Shown here: positions 52,815 to 63,510 of the stretch, piece by piece
How positions within the stretch are numbered: the stretch's first letter is position 1
Layout of the letters: each line of letters opens with the position of its first letter
Source: Actinernus sp. WN-2022
Taxonomy: Eukaryota; Cnidaria; Anthozoa; Actiniaria; Actinernidae
Direction: 5' to 3'
Length of the DNA stretch: 64,000 bases
Assembly (NCBI GenBank): GCA_030867875.1
Contig: JAOWCC010000936.1
Coordinates: forward strand, 74,929,032-74,993,031
Made by a program: the position numbers and the translations under genes
Notes under the pieces: model-generated
Databases searched by the model: none
Told to the model about the DNA's origin: nothing
Seen by the model: only the letters and a program-made list of their open reading frames with translations

Positions 52815-55013
52815 ATGGCGGCAACACTCGATAACCTCAGAGAACTAACAAAGTGCTCGTCGTGTAATGAGACCCTGAAGGAGGCCAAGATTCTCAAGTG
52901 CTTCCACACATTCTGTAAGAATTGTCTGGTTATACATGCTGAGCTGAAAGAAGAAGGGAAAACATTCAATTGTCCATCGTGCCAGACGAAAATCGATCTG
53001 CCGCAGAGTAGCGACATTGATTCTTTAGAGTCAAGCAGCTTTCACTCGCGACTTCTTGAAGTCCTGTCCATCGCAACATCCACTGAAGCGATCTCTGGAG
53101 TAAACTGCTCAGTTTGTGAAAAGCCATCAACATTACACTGCTTGAACTGTGTTCGTTATATCTGTGAACAATGCCTGAATGCTCACAATTTATTCACAGA
53201 AGGACATATAATTTTAAACATAGCGGATATTGAAGCCGAAGATTATAATGTTTTCTTCAAGCAGCAGTCGTTCTGTGAGAAGCCACTACACTCCAAAGAA
53301 TTCTTGCAATTTTACTGCAACACATGTGAGAGCTGTGTATGTCCAAAATGTATCTTACAGGATCACGAAGATTCACATGACCTACTAGGTATTGAATCAA
53401 GAGCGGAAGTGCAAAAGTTGCTTTTGAATGATACACTTCAGAAATTGAAGATTAAAGAAACGGAAGAACAGACTAACCTCAAAGTTTTAGAAGAAATTGT
53501 CTCCAACATAAAGGTTACCGCCGAAGAAACGAAAACGAATGTGCTACAAGTAGCCGAGGAACTGATTGCCTTTATTGAACAAAACAAGAGAGACCTGTTG
53601 AGACAGGTAGATGAAGAGGCGAAAATGATAATTAGAAAGAAAACCGATCAAGAGTCGTTACTTCATCAAACTCGCAGTGCCAGTGAGCACGTCTCCAAGC
53701 TCCTTGAATATGGCTCAGCACATCTATTAATGACCACTAAATACTCAGTACAAAATAGATGTGACGAACTTCTTGCTTTACAAAATGATTTAACCGAGAT
53801 CTACTCTAAGATCACATTTGTTCCTAGTGAGGGGCCTACTATACTACGAGAAGTAGGTCTCGGTTCTTTGATTAAAACAAAGCTTACAGACCCAGTAAAG
53901 AGCACCGTACAGGTGGAATCAAAACTAGAAGCACTCTGTGAAGCAAAGCTGAGTGTGTTTACTAAAAACTCTGTGGGAGAACCAAACAACGACCCTGATG
54001 ATGTTATAGAGGTGAACATCAGCCCTAAAGAGGACGTGAAACTGCTACAAGTATCAGAAAGGCGTGGTGAGAAATATGAAGTGGAATTCACCCCCAAGGT
54101 TCCGGGACAATTGATAGCTGATGTGAAGATTAACGGCAAGCATGTATCCAATAGCCCGCTGGTGATTGACGTGAAACCACAACAGCTGAAGATTACTGGT
54201 CAGTTTGAGATGAAAGGAATGAAGGTACCACTGAAAAGGCCTTGGGGAATTGCAGTCAACAAAAGTAATACAAGGATTGCTATCACTGACTGGGGGTCTC
54301 ACTGTATTGCTGTATTCAATATGGAGGGTATGTTACTTGCACAGTTTGGTAGTAAAGGCAGTGGAGAAGGACAACTGAATGGCCCTAATGGTATAGCATT
54401 CCTAAACGATAATGACGTGGTGGTAGCAGATAAGTACAATCACAGGTTACAGATATTCAACAGCACAACTGGAAAGTCATTGAAGTGCTTTGGCAGACAA
54501 GGTCAGGCTAGTGGAGAATTTCTTGATCCTTTGGGAGTACATGTAGACGAACGAGGACATATTATAGTCAGTGACCATAACAATAACCACGTTTACGTAT
54601 TTTCAGGAGATGGAACTTATCAATTTCAGTTTAGCGTAGGGATAGAGGGCGATAATCTTCATCCTCTGTCTACTGTAACTCACGGTGACATGTTCATTGT
54701 ATCTCAGTATAGTAAACATGTCATTCAAGTGTTTGACCAGCAAGATAACACACAGACTATGATATCTGTAATAGGAAGACAAGGAAGTGAAGATGGTGAG
54801 CTCAGCAATCCACGCGGCCTTGCTGTGGACAATGACAGTAACTTGCTTGTATGTGATTATGGTAATCATCGTATTCAGAAGTTCACACTGGATGGCCGTT
54901 TTGTTGGGAAAACGTGTGAGAACTTTGGCCAACCCCTCTACATAGCAGTGCTTGCAGGAGGCAGGATTATTGTAACAGACGAGAACACAAAACGAGTATA
55001 TTACATGGAATAA
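52815..55013 (+). CDS. TRIM71-like protein: RING, two B-boxes, filamin, NHL repeats (intronless)
   Basis: A 732-residue single-exon ORF; ATG at 52815 (AGTCATGG) is preceded by stops. RING: C14, C17, C29, H31, C34, C37, C53, C56 (C3HC4), a likely E3 ubiquitin ligase. B-box 1 about 98-133 (CSVCEKPSTLHCLNC), B-box 2 about 155-192 (CEKPLHSKEFLQFYC). Coiled coil about 200-320, filamin-type Ig repeat about 370-460 (YEVEFTPKVPGQLIADVKING), then five to six NHL repeats to the end (RPWGIAVNKSNTRIAITDWG, GPNGIAFLNDNDVVVADKYNHRLQIF, NPRGLAVDNDSNLLVCDYGNHRIQKF). This architecture is that of TRIM71/LIN-41 and related TRIM2/3 proteins, where NHL domains bind RNA or partners. Anthozoan genomes hold many such genes, so orthology to TRIM71 itself is not claimed. 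Absence of introns suggests a retrocopy-derived lineage. Confidence 0.9.
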   Translation: MAATLDNLRELTKCSSCNETLKEAKILKCFHTFCKNCLVIHAELKEEGKTFNCPSCQTKIDLPQSSDIDSLESSSFHSRLLEVLSIATSTEAISGVNCSVCEKPSTLHCLNCVRYICEQCLNAHNLFTEGHIILNIADIEAEDYNVFFKQQSFCEKPLHSKEFLQFYCNTCESCVCPKCILQDHEDSHDLLGIESRAEVQKLLLNDTLQKLKIKETEEQTNLKVLEEIVSNIKVTAEETKTNVLQVAEELIAFIEQNKRDLLRQVDEEAKMIIRKKTDQESLLHQTRSASEHVSKLLEYGSAHLLMTTKYSVQNRCDELLALQNDLTEIYSKITFVPSEGPTILREVGLGSLIKTKLTDPVKSTVQVESKLEALCEAKLSVFTKNSVGEPNNDPDDVIEVNISPKEDVKLLQVSERRGEKYEVEFTPKVPGQLIADVKINGKHVSNSPLVIDVKPQQLKITGQFEMKGMKVPLKRPWGIAVNKSNTRIAITDWGSHCIAVFNMEGMLLAQFGSKGSGEGQLNGPNGIAFLNDNDVVVADKYNHRLQIFNSTTGKSLKCFGRQGQASGEFLDPLGVHVDERGHIIVSDHNNNHVYVFSGDGTYQFQFSVGIEGDNLHPLSTVTHGDMFIVSQYSKHVIQVFDQQDNTQTMISVIGRQGSEDGELSNPRGLAVDNDSNLLVCDYGNHRIQKFTLDGRFVGKTCENFGQPLYIAVLAGGRIIVTDENTKRVYYME

Positions 55014-55650
55014 CTGAAGGAATAAGTAAGGTTGAATCCCTCAAGGTTGGCAATGTTGTGCTCATTAGTATGCACTAAACAGTGTGATAACCATTTAGGG
55101 AGCAGGTCAAAACACATGCCCTCAAGACGGACCCATTTTTGGGCAGGGGGGGGGTTGCTGCCAGCCATACCCTCTGGAGAAAAACTCAATATAAAAAAAA
55201 ATGTTCTTAAATATCTCTGAAGCTATTAATGGCATAATCTAGAAACAAATGTTTTGTCTTACACTATAATTTCATTTGCTGTATTAAAATTGTCTGGTGA
55301 TTCTGGGTGTGGCATGAGATGAGATAACTGAAATTAGTAAGAAAATGATTAGTTCGCGTGATTTTAGTTGCCGTGATTGCGTGAGGATGAAGAAACAATG
55401 CTGAATTACCAATGAGTATCCACAAGAAAAGAAATATAAACATGCAGTATGAATTAATATGAGTGTTTGTTCAATTGAGCATATTTCGGGATGAAGCGAC
55501 ACGGAATGAGTACTACAAATCGCTTATTTCGGGATTTGGAATATCACTGGAATATCTCCTGTATCCTGAATATCATGTCGGCGAGCGTTTGTAGTTTACA
55601 ATACAAAATGTGCCGGCTGAACCAGTGATTTTCAGGGACTAGACGCCATT
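55014..55650. other. TRIM71-like 3' flank, no further gene
   Basis: Downstream of the stop codon. No coding signal. A G run (GGGGGGGGG near 55147) is the only oddity. Confidence 0.4.
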
Positions 55651-55651
55651 G

Positions 55652-55925
55652 TACAGTGAGACTACTGTAACCGAGGCCACTTAGACAACGAGAACCAATC
55701 ACAGGGCCACTTAGACAACGAGAACCAATCACAGGGCCACTTAGACAACGAGAACCAATCACAGGGCCACTTAGACAACGAGAACCAATCACGGGGCCAC
55801 TTAGACAACGAGAACCAATCACATTGCAGACCAAACACAATTATTTGCCAATTTACGGTTATTTGAGCCTTGGCCAATTTACGGTTATTTGAGCCAATCA
55901 GTGTCGACTGCATTTCAACTTGTTC
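55652..55925. repeat. MITE end amplified into five 30-bp tandem units
   Basis: TACAGTGAGACTACTGTAAC followed by five copies of GCCACTTAGACAACGAGAAC + CAATCACAGG (55674-55823). The unit is the terminal sequence of the MITE family at 57749-58097. The following GGCCAATTTACGGTTATTTG also occurs twice. The opposite end of the element is not evident. Confidence 0.85.
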
Positions 55926-56426
55926 GGAGCTTCGACCCGGTGAAAGGTAAATTTCGTGGGCTAGTTCTAAAGTCTAAGTCTTTGAGTAGCACGGAACCTC
56001 TCGAGACCGTATTCTGATTGCACCCATAATACTATACTTCTATTGTTTTTGTACTGCACTTTCTAAAGGTTAGGGTGTTTTCTATTGTTGGGTAGGCCAA
56101 TACTGTCGCTCGTTTCGAGAAGTTCCACCCGACCTAAGTCGTGAACGAAGAACATCGCGTGGATACGCTAGGAATGCTTTATTTTCGTTTTGCAATGCGT
56201 TTAGTTTTCGCCCCTGTCGGTTACAGGACTTGAATGGCTGTTTGAAAATGTAGTTGCCAACGCCTGTGATGCATCTTTGAAAATCTGAAGTTTATTTCCA
56301 TCTTTCATTCAAGAAATCATGAGTTAAACATTCACGATTAGTTCGCTTTTCCGCGCTTGACGTCACTATAACGCAATACTGGCCATTTGAAAGAAACAGT
56401 CACGTGCTGATAGTAACCAATGAATA

Positions 56427-56711
56427 GGCCTTTTGCAGGAAACCGTAACGTGCTGATATAATACTTCGTCAACGAATCCAGAATAGAGCTCGTAATCCCC
56501 ATGGGAAAGGCGTTGCCATGGATGCTGGGTGGCAAGCTATCTTTAAAAACCGGCGCTGTTTCAGAAAGATCGACAATCGATCGGAGTTTACAAACAGGTT
56601 TTGCTAATAACACTACCGATCTCGTACAAGTGCCTTTAAAAATATTAATTAAGATTTTTTGGTCACCCAGTATACGTACAACCACGTGATTGCATTCCTG
56701 CAAAAAGGTCC
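56427..56711. mobile_element. MITE family with GGCCTTT..CACGTG ends, copy 2
   Basis: Reverse complement of 2539-2812: GGCCTTTTGCAGGAAACCGT, TTGCCATGGATGCTGGGTGG, GAAAGATCGACAATCGATCG, CACGTGATTGCATTCCTGCA. The open frames inside are artefacts. A partial third copy follows at 56745-56900. Confidence 0.7.
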
Positions 56712-56744
56712 ATTGCGTTCGTGATCCCATTGGCCAACAAACTT

Positions 56745-56900
56745 CGAAACGATGTTTTAGAAAGATCGACGATCGATTGGAGATGAAAAATAGCATTTAC
56801 AAACAGGTTTTGCTGACAACACTACTGACTAACTGAATAAATGAAGTCATATTTTTTGGTATCGAATACGACCACGTGATTGCATTCCTACAAAGGGCCC
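56745..56900. mobile_element. MITE family with CACGTG ends, partial copy 3
   Basis: Shares AGAAAGATCGACGATCGATT, TTACAAACAGGTTTTGCTGA and CCACGTGATTGCATTCCTAC with the preceding element; the left half is lost. Confidence 0.6.
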
Positions 56901-56929
56901 ATTACAACCATTTATTACTAACCATTTAT

Positions 56930-57062
56930 TACTTGTTTAAATACATTAATTGTACTACATTAAATACATTACTTGTAATACATTAAATACATTACTTGTG
57001 CTACATTAAATACATTACTTGTAATACATTAAATACATTACTTGCACTACATTAAATACACA
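56930..57062. repeat. 23-bp tandem repeat (ACATTAAATACATTACTTGT)n
   Basis: Five to six imperfect units alternating TGTGCT and TGTAAT junctions. Non-coding. Confidence 0.8.
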
Positions 57063-57299
57063 AGCCACACGACCATTGTCATCAGATGAAATTTGATTCA
57101 TTAAAGTCACTGTAGTGTACGTACCGTCGTTACTCGCCCAAGAATCGTTTGTGATTGATTTTGTTGGTAATTTTCTCCTACAATCACTGGTTCCGATTAA
57201 TTTGTGTAGTCGGATTCCTGTGGTTCCTGTTTTCCGAAGGAAAGACTTTCCCTCTTCGAATTACTTTGTTTTCATAAGCATATCCTCTGGCAGTTAGTG

Positions 57300-57385
57300 G
57301 GCGACAGGCAAAAAAGGGACGGAGGGGGAGAAGTAAAAGTCCCTCCTCTTTCGTCCCTTTTTTGTCCGTAGCCCAGTAACTGCCC
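57300..57385. repeat. Short inverted repeat (GGGCGACAGGCAAAAAAGGG)
   Basis: AGGCAAAAAAGGGACG is answered by CGTCCCTTTTTTGTCC about 40 bp later, forming a small foldback. Confidence 0.45.
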
Positions 57386-57748
57386 CTGGGTATCGGCGAG
57401 GATGTATCAGAAGTAGTAACGTGTAAGAAAGCTTTGCTGTGAATAAAGAATGATTACTTACTAAAGCTTCCTTGACTGAAGTCTTTTTATCTAGTTTTGG
57501 CGCTGTTAGCGAGCGGCGTTCGCTATTGGCCGGTAACAAAACGAGCAGGGGACTGGGACCGAGTTTATCAGAATTACTCTAATTCTAAAATGAAGTTCAT
57601 CACATGATAGAGCATGTTGAAATTAGCATGTGTGCCAAGTTTGACGTGATACAAGTGAATCTTGACTGAATTATAAGCAATTGAAATTTCTTTGTCCCTC
57701 CAAAATTTTACAATGAATGTTTGGTTTGGAGGAAAATTACTAGAAAAT

Positions 57749-58097
57749 TACAGTGCGACTACTGAAACCGGGGCCACTTAGACAACAAGAACCAATCACA
57801 TTGCACTTAGACAACGAGAGCCAATCACATTGCAAAACGAATATAAATAATTTCAACTTACAAATACTAACACTGATATCCATGCGATTTTTTTCATTCC
57901 AAAGATTTTGACTTCAGATCTGGTCGACCAAATTCGCCTTTTGCTGGATCGAACCTCAAGCAAGTTGAAATGCTATTGTCTTGTACTCGACAATGATTGG
58001 CTCAAGTAACCGTAAGTTTGGATGCTCTATTTTCATTCTGCAATGTGATTGGTGCTCGTTGTCTAAGTGGCCCCGGTTACAGTAGTCGCACTGTAAC
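57749..58097. mobile_element. MITE with CAGTGCGACTACTG ends
   Basis: Left end ACAGTGCGACTACTGAAACC GGGGCCACTTAGACAAC, right end inverse (GTTGTCTAAGTGGCCCCGG.. CAGTAGTCGCACTGT). Subterminal CAATCACATTGCA on both sides. This is the parent type of 21975-22195 and of the amplified array at 55652. Confidence 0.8.
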
Positions 58098-58649
58098 AAG
58101 GTAGTTAATCTGAGTATCAGGCTCTCAAGAGGGGAAGACGGGGTAGAGAAGAGAGCCTGACACAGATCCGAATAGCCTGTTTTTCAGACGGTACGAGGTC
58201 CTCCGCTCTCACTTCCAGTCCCCCTCTGTCTATCTGATAGTTATCTATCTAAGGCCTGGGTCAACACAATGTTTACCAAATTGCACATACTGATCCATGA
58301 TATAATTCGTGAACTTTAACAATTTAAAGCGGAAACTGTATTCATGTGACATGCCAGGTTACCCTTCCATATGTGAAAGTTCAACTGCAAATGGGCCAAT
58401 GAGAACGCTTCCTTAAAGGACCATTTTGTTTTTAAAATATCGAGAGCATATAAATCTTCCCTCACATCATGAGTTTTATTTACTGGTAAGGAGAAAACCC
58501 TGATCAATAAATCGAGCGAGTACAAGGTCACGTGACCTGTTTTGCTCAATATCCCGGCAGATCATCGGAGAAACAAACAGGTCGTCGACAAATCAAAAAA
58601 GTATTTCTAGTGGACGTTAAGGGGGGGGGGGGGGGGGGGGAGGGGATAA

Positions 58650-59100
58650 GACCAACTTTTTTTATCGTTAAAATCGATTCTACATCAACGGTAAATAGTT
58701 GAACTGTAAAATATTTCTTGATTTGAGTGTTGCGTATATGAGTTATTATATATAGAGGTTTCTATTTCCAATATGCTAATATGTGTGACGTCATAGGAGG
58801 CCAACAAAAGGTCATTTCTTTCTCCTTGTGAATGAAACTATTTCTGATTTATACAAAATAGTTGGTAAAATCACTGATATAAGGCTCAAGTATAACATGC
58901 ATGTGTGTATTTTTTAAATCTCTGCCAGCACGTTTTTGTATAATAAATGATGCCTCCTGTGACATCACAAATTAGCATATTGGAAATAGAAACCTCTATA
59001 ACTCATTGACGCAACACTCAAATAAAGACAATTTTACAGTTCAACTATTTACTTATGGAAAATCGATTTTAATGATACAAAGATTGTGCTAATATGCACT
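58650..59100. mobile_element. Foldback MITE with ATCGATTCT arms, copy 2
   Basis: Arms of about 140 bp: AAATCGATTCTACATCAACG, TTGATTTGAGTGTTGCG, GAGGTTTCTATTTCCAATAT are inverted at the right end. Preceded by a G run (58621-58644) and flanked by TTAACGTC on both sides. Same family as 36160-36860. Confidence 0.75.
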
Positions 59101-59299
59101 TTAACGTCCAAATGACGTTAAGGTGATGCCCCTGTTTTGCAATGCGCATATCTACTGCGCATAATGGCGAAATCTATAGCTAAAACTCAAACTTAGGAGC
59201 CGTTATTTTTACATCCTAATTTATACCGCATCATCTTGGTCCTGTAGAAGACTAGGTTTTCTAGGCGAAATATTGACCTGAATTAAAATCGACTCTATA

Positions 59300-59930
59300 T
59301 ATTTTAACGTGGACAAGACAAGTAAACAAACAGTCTGCGAGGGCGAACAAGCTTCTTGGTTACATAAGAAGGAATACAAGATCAATACAAAGTACCACAG
59401 TCAGACGCACATTGTATCTCGCCCTGGTGCGTCCTCACTTAGGTTACGCCACTCAGATCTGGGCAGTTTCATAATCAGTTCAATTGTCTGGGGCAGAGAG
59501 AATCCAGAGGCGAGCGACTAAGTACACCCTACAACTTCCATTTTCTACTGACACTGATTACACGACGAGGTTAATGTCTTTAGATCTCTTACCAATCTGC
59601 TATTGGCATGAATATCTAGATATGGTTTTCTTCTTTAAAGTTACTCATGAACTCCTCAGTCCGATTCCTGTTATTCGCAATACTAGAACTACTAGATCAT
59701 CATCCAGTAACGTAGTTAAGTTTGTAACTCGAAAATGTAAAACCTCAACTTCTCAGAAATCATTCTTTATTAGAACAAGTAGAATTTGGAACATTCTTGC
59801 TGACGAACTGAACTTAAACATGGACAGCCTTCCTTCATTTAAGTCTATTATGCTTAAGTTTTATTTTTCATCTCTCGCATCCTGTTATGATTGTGAAAAC
59901 CCGCATGCACGTTTAAAACAATTTGTCTGA
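59300..59930 (+). pseudogene. LINE reverse transcriptase 3' fragment
   Basis: The C-terminal end of a non-LTR RT ORF, broken by a stop and frameshift near 59475. The first part reads NKLLGYIRRNTRSIQ and LALVRPHLGYATQIW. The second reads IQRRATKYTLQLPF, DLLPICYWHEYLDMVF, TSRIWNILADELN. The catalytic core is absent (5' truncation). Its clade differs from the LINE at 46880. Confidence 0.8.
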
Positions 59931-60154
59931 AGTGTAATTCTTCCCGCTGTCGAACAGCGCTGTGTGATCCTGTGCACCCAAAAGTTTACGAATATCTGTG
60001 TTTGGTTGTATCTTATATATTTTGACACTTATTTAACATTGGCAATGAAAACTTAGTTCATTTGGTCGATTTAAGACGACTTACGAAACTCACCCCATTC
60101 CTTCCTCGTAAAAGGTCTGTTTTGGAGCTATATATTTGCGATATTTTGCAAAAT

Positions 60155-61770
60155 ATTGGTGACCTGTACAGGTCCGCAAATGATCCCGGTCCGCAAATGA
60201 TCCCGGCCCGCAAATGATCCCCAAAATGGACCGCAAATGATCCCGCGCCACAAATGCTCCCCAATGGGGACCGCAAATGATCCCGTGAAAAAACATGAAT
60301 GGCATGGATTTTTTGCCTCTGTACAGGTCCACATGGACCGCAAGTGATCCCGGCTCGCAAATGATCCCCATTGGAGACTACATATCATACCGCGTAAAAA
60401 TGAGGAATGGCATGGAATCTGGTCGTTGGATTCAATGTTTTAGAAATCAAAATATTCGCATCAAGTTAGTTTTCTTTTTCATTCAAACGGTACCTTCTAC
60501 GTTGGCTCGTAAGGACCAATTTCTTTTATTTTTCAAATCCTGGGTTAATTCATTAATTTTTAAATGTTTTTTTTTGTTAATAATCCCGAGTTTTTATAGT
60601 TTTTCTTAATCGGAAGTATACTGACTCAAAGTTAAAATTAAAGAAATTAAAGTTAAGAATAAATAACCCGTAGTATGGTGGCTTGTTTTTATTTTCAAAC
60701 ACAAAACAATTGTTTTTGGGGAAAAAAGAAAATTATTTGCTTTGGAAAAATAGAAAAAGTTATTTGATTTTTTTGAAGAAAAAAGTTTTTGAATCCCGAG
60801 TTCCTCAGTAATCCAGAGTTCTTAATCCAGAGTTCTTAATCCAGAGTCCTTAATCCAGAGTCCTTCGTCGACCGTTCTTATTACCAGAAACTGGTTAGCC
60901 ATTTTTTAATCATCGGCTCAATTATTCTGACTCAATTTTGTTTTCATTTCCAGATATCTCATCCTGCTTGTCAGTATCTCCTATTTACAACACACAAGGA
61001 AACAATAGCAAAAGTAATAACAAGCGTAACAGCCAGGAGCGAGCATAATCGCGCCTTGTTCACGAGTGTCAATTACAGGCACTGCGAAGGCTGGTCGCTG
61101 ACGACATACGATTTTTATGGACACGTGTGATCCGGGGTCGATAGCGTGACGTCAGGGAGATTTTGGTGGACGTTTTAAAGCGGGTTCCCCGCCGGAGCCA
61201 ATGGTTAAAAACAAGAGCCCATGGCCATAACCAAGAGCGAGAATCCCATACTACCTCTATGCTACGGAATTTTCACAAGTTAGGTTATTTTTAGAACGGT
61301 TTCCGGCTATTGTTGAGTTGCAATTATTCCTAAGGGAATCAAATCACAAAAGCGTAGCAGACGTGTTGTTGGTATAACAAAAGAAGCTAATGAGGCATCT
61401 TTTGTTCCGCCACGGGTGTAACCCACTAATTGGCGGCAAAAATAACCTAAAAATAGCCTAACTTGTGAAAACGCCGTAGCATCTATATAAGAGATATGGA
61501 CGCTCTTGGTTATGGGCTCTTGTTAAAAATCATTACATCATTATTAAAATCTGTTCTTCATTTTTCTTTCATTCATACTTTAGATCCACTATCCCGCAGC
61601 GGCAAAAATCCATGCCATTCCATGTTTTTTCACGGGATCATTTGCGGTCCCCATTGGGGATCATTTGCGGAGCGGGATCATTTGCGGTCGATTTGGGGGA
61701 TCATTTGCGGGCCTGGGATCATTTGCGGGCCGGGATCATTTGCGGACCTGTACAGGTCCGCGAGAGTCTT
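60155..61770. mobile_element. 1.6-kb element bounded by inverted GCAAATGATCCCG arrays
   Basis: The left end has CCTGTACAGGTCCGCAAATG followed by repeated CCGCAAATGATCCCGG motifs (60175-60375). The right end is the inverse array GGGATCATTTGCGG (61620-61765) ending CCTGTACAGGTCCGC. The interior is AT-rich with no transposase. A MITE (61215-61519) is nested in it. Frames of 60-104 codons across the arrays are artefacts. Confidence 0.75.
61215..61519. mobile_element. MITE with GAGCCCAT..CCAAGAGCG ends (GGAGCGTCCAT family), copy 3
   Basis: GAGCCCATGGCCATAACCAA at the left and TTGGTTATGGGCTC at the right. Inside, TTTTCACAAGTTAGGTTATT and CTAACTTGTGAAAACGCCG form inner inverted repeats. Related to 8225-8532 and 40446-40580. 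Nested in the 1.6-kb element. Confidence 0.75.
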
Positions 61771-61801
61771 CAATCTAACCCCAAGCGTTTAACAATGCAA
61801 A

Positions 61802-63510
61802 ACAGAGAACATGGAGATCCCCACTCTTAGCCGTGACGGCTCTGTGTTTATCTCAGACAGGGACAAGGCGCAAGCACTAAATGAGCAGTTCAAGTCCGTT
61901 CAGTTCAAGTGCCATTCCTGTAAAAGGCCCTTCACCGTACCCTAGCATCCCTTCACTACAAATTAGTAACGAAGGCGTGAGAAAACAACTGCTAAACCTC
62001 AATGTTAACAAGTCATGTGGTCCTGACCTCCTTCCTGCAAGAGTCCTGCGAGACCTAGCTGATGAATTATCGCCAATATTAACATACATCTTCCAACAAA
62101 GCTTCAATACCAGCATTATTCCACCTGACTGGTCCACAGCACTTATCACAGCGGTATACAAAAAGGGTCCCAAAGCAAATCCAGTAAATTACAGACCTAT
62201 TTCCCTTACATGCCTGTGCTGTAAGGTAATGGAGCACATTGTCCTTAGCCATATGAATAAACACCTGGCCACTAATAACATCTTAGTAAATAACCAGCAT
62301 GGCTTCAGAAAATAGCTGACCTGTACAATCCAGCTTATAACCGTTATTCATGACTGGGCTACTTCCTTAAATAATCGTAGCCAAACAGGTGTGATCCTAC
62401 TGGACTTTAGTAAGGCATTTGACAAAGTGTCGCACAGTAAACTAGCTGCGAAGGTTGAATACTATGGCATTAATGACTGTACACTTGGTTGGATTAACGC
62501 CTTCCTTCATAAGCGCTGCCAATATGTTTCGGTAAATGGTTCTCACTCAGATATTGCTTGTCACTTCCGGGATCCCCCAAGGCTCAGTCCTCGGCCCAAC
62601 TTTGTTCCTACTCTACATTAACGACATTGTATAAGGTATCAACTCAAAGATCAGATTGTTTGCTGACGACACTGTTGTCTACCGACAGATTGAGTCCGAC
62701 CTGGATCACAAGATCCTCCAGGATGACCTTGACACTCTAACGAAGTGGTGTGCATCATGGTCAATGGAATTCAATGATGTGAAGTGTCACTTACTGCCTA
62801 TAACCAACAAACGCGAGCCGAGTAAGTTTACTTACCATATGAATGGCAAAGCTCTATCTCAGAAGTCTCCCATGATTACCTAGGGGTCATACAGTCACAC
62901 GATCGTATCTTTGATGGAACGCTCATTGTTCTATAATATTACATCTAAAGCCAACAAAACGTTAGGAATTGTACGTTGGACATTGAAACCTTGTTCTTTA
63001 TCTGTTAAAAAACGAGCATATGAATCGCTTGTTAGACCCAGGCTTGAATACGCATCAGAGGCCTGGAACCCTCATACTGATTCTAATATACATCTAAGTT
63101 AGAACAAACTCAAAAGACTGCAGCAAGGTTCGTCTGCAATAACTATGATCGATATACTAGCACCTCCGACCTCGTTAGTTCCGTTCTCTAGGCTGGGACA
63201 CTCTTGAGAATCGAAGACTTGCCCAGCAGGCCACTATGTTTTATAAAATTCGTAATGGCCTGGTGGACATAGACTTCCCTCACAATATTGTCCCTAACCC
63301 CAGACACAATAATTTGTGCTACTGCCAACCTTCGTGTAATGTCTTGGCCTTTAGCTACTCTTTCTACGTCCGAACAATTCGTGTATGGAATAAGTTACCT
63401 GTTCACGTAGCTAACACACCGTCATTAGCATTATTTTCTAGCATTATTGGCCCTGCAATCAAGTCCATGAAGCCTCTTCCATATCTGAGGCATTTATAAT
63501 TTGTTTATAT
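61802..63510 (+). pseudogene. Decayed LINE reverse transcriptase (jockey/CR1-type)
   Basis: Scattered frames read in order: upstream IPTLSRDGSVFISDRDKAQA, then NVNKSCGPDLLPARVLRDLADELSP, WSTALITAVYKKG, NPVNYRPISLTC, NNQHGFRK-stop. Next come LLDFSKAFDKVSH (catalytic Asp), a frameshift at the SGIPQGS-equivalent (near 62570), FADDTVVYR with the catalytic FADD box, then LVRPRLEYASEAWNPH and IRVWNKLPVHVANTPS. Several stops and frameshifts make it non-functional. The endonuclease is absent. It starts just after the 1.6-kb element. Confidence 0.85.

Noticed and set aside
55674..55823. CRISPR-like array of 30-bp repeats
   Set aside because: Units are contiguous with no spacers, and the genome is eukaryotic.
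60058..60609. Overlapping frames with ICGP/DHLR repeats
   Set aside because: Translations of the GCAAATGATCCCG array in several frames.
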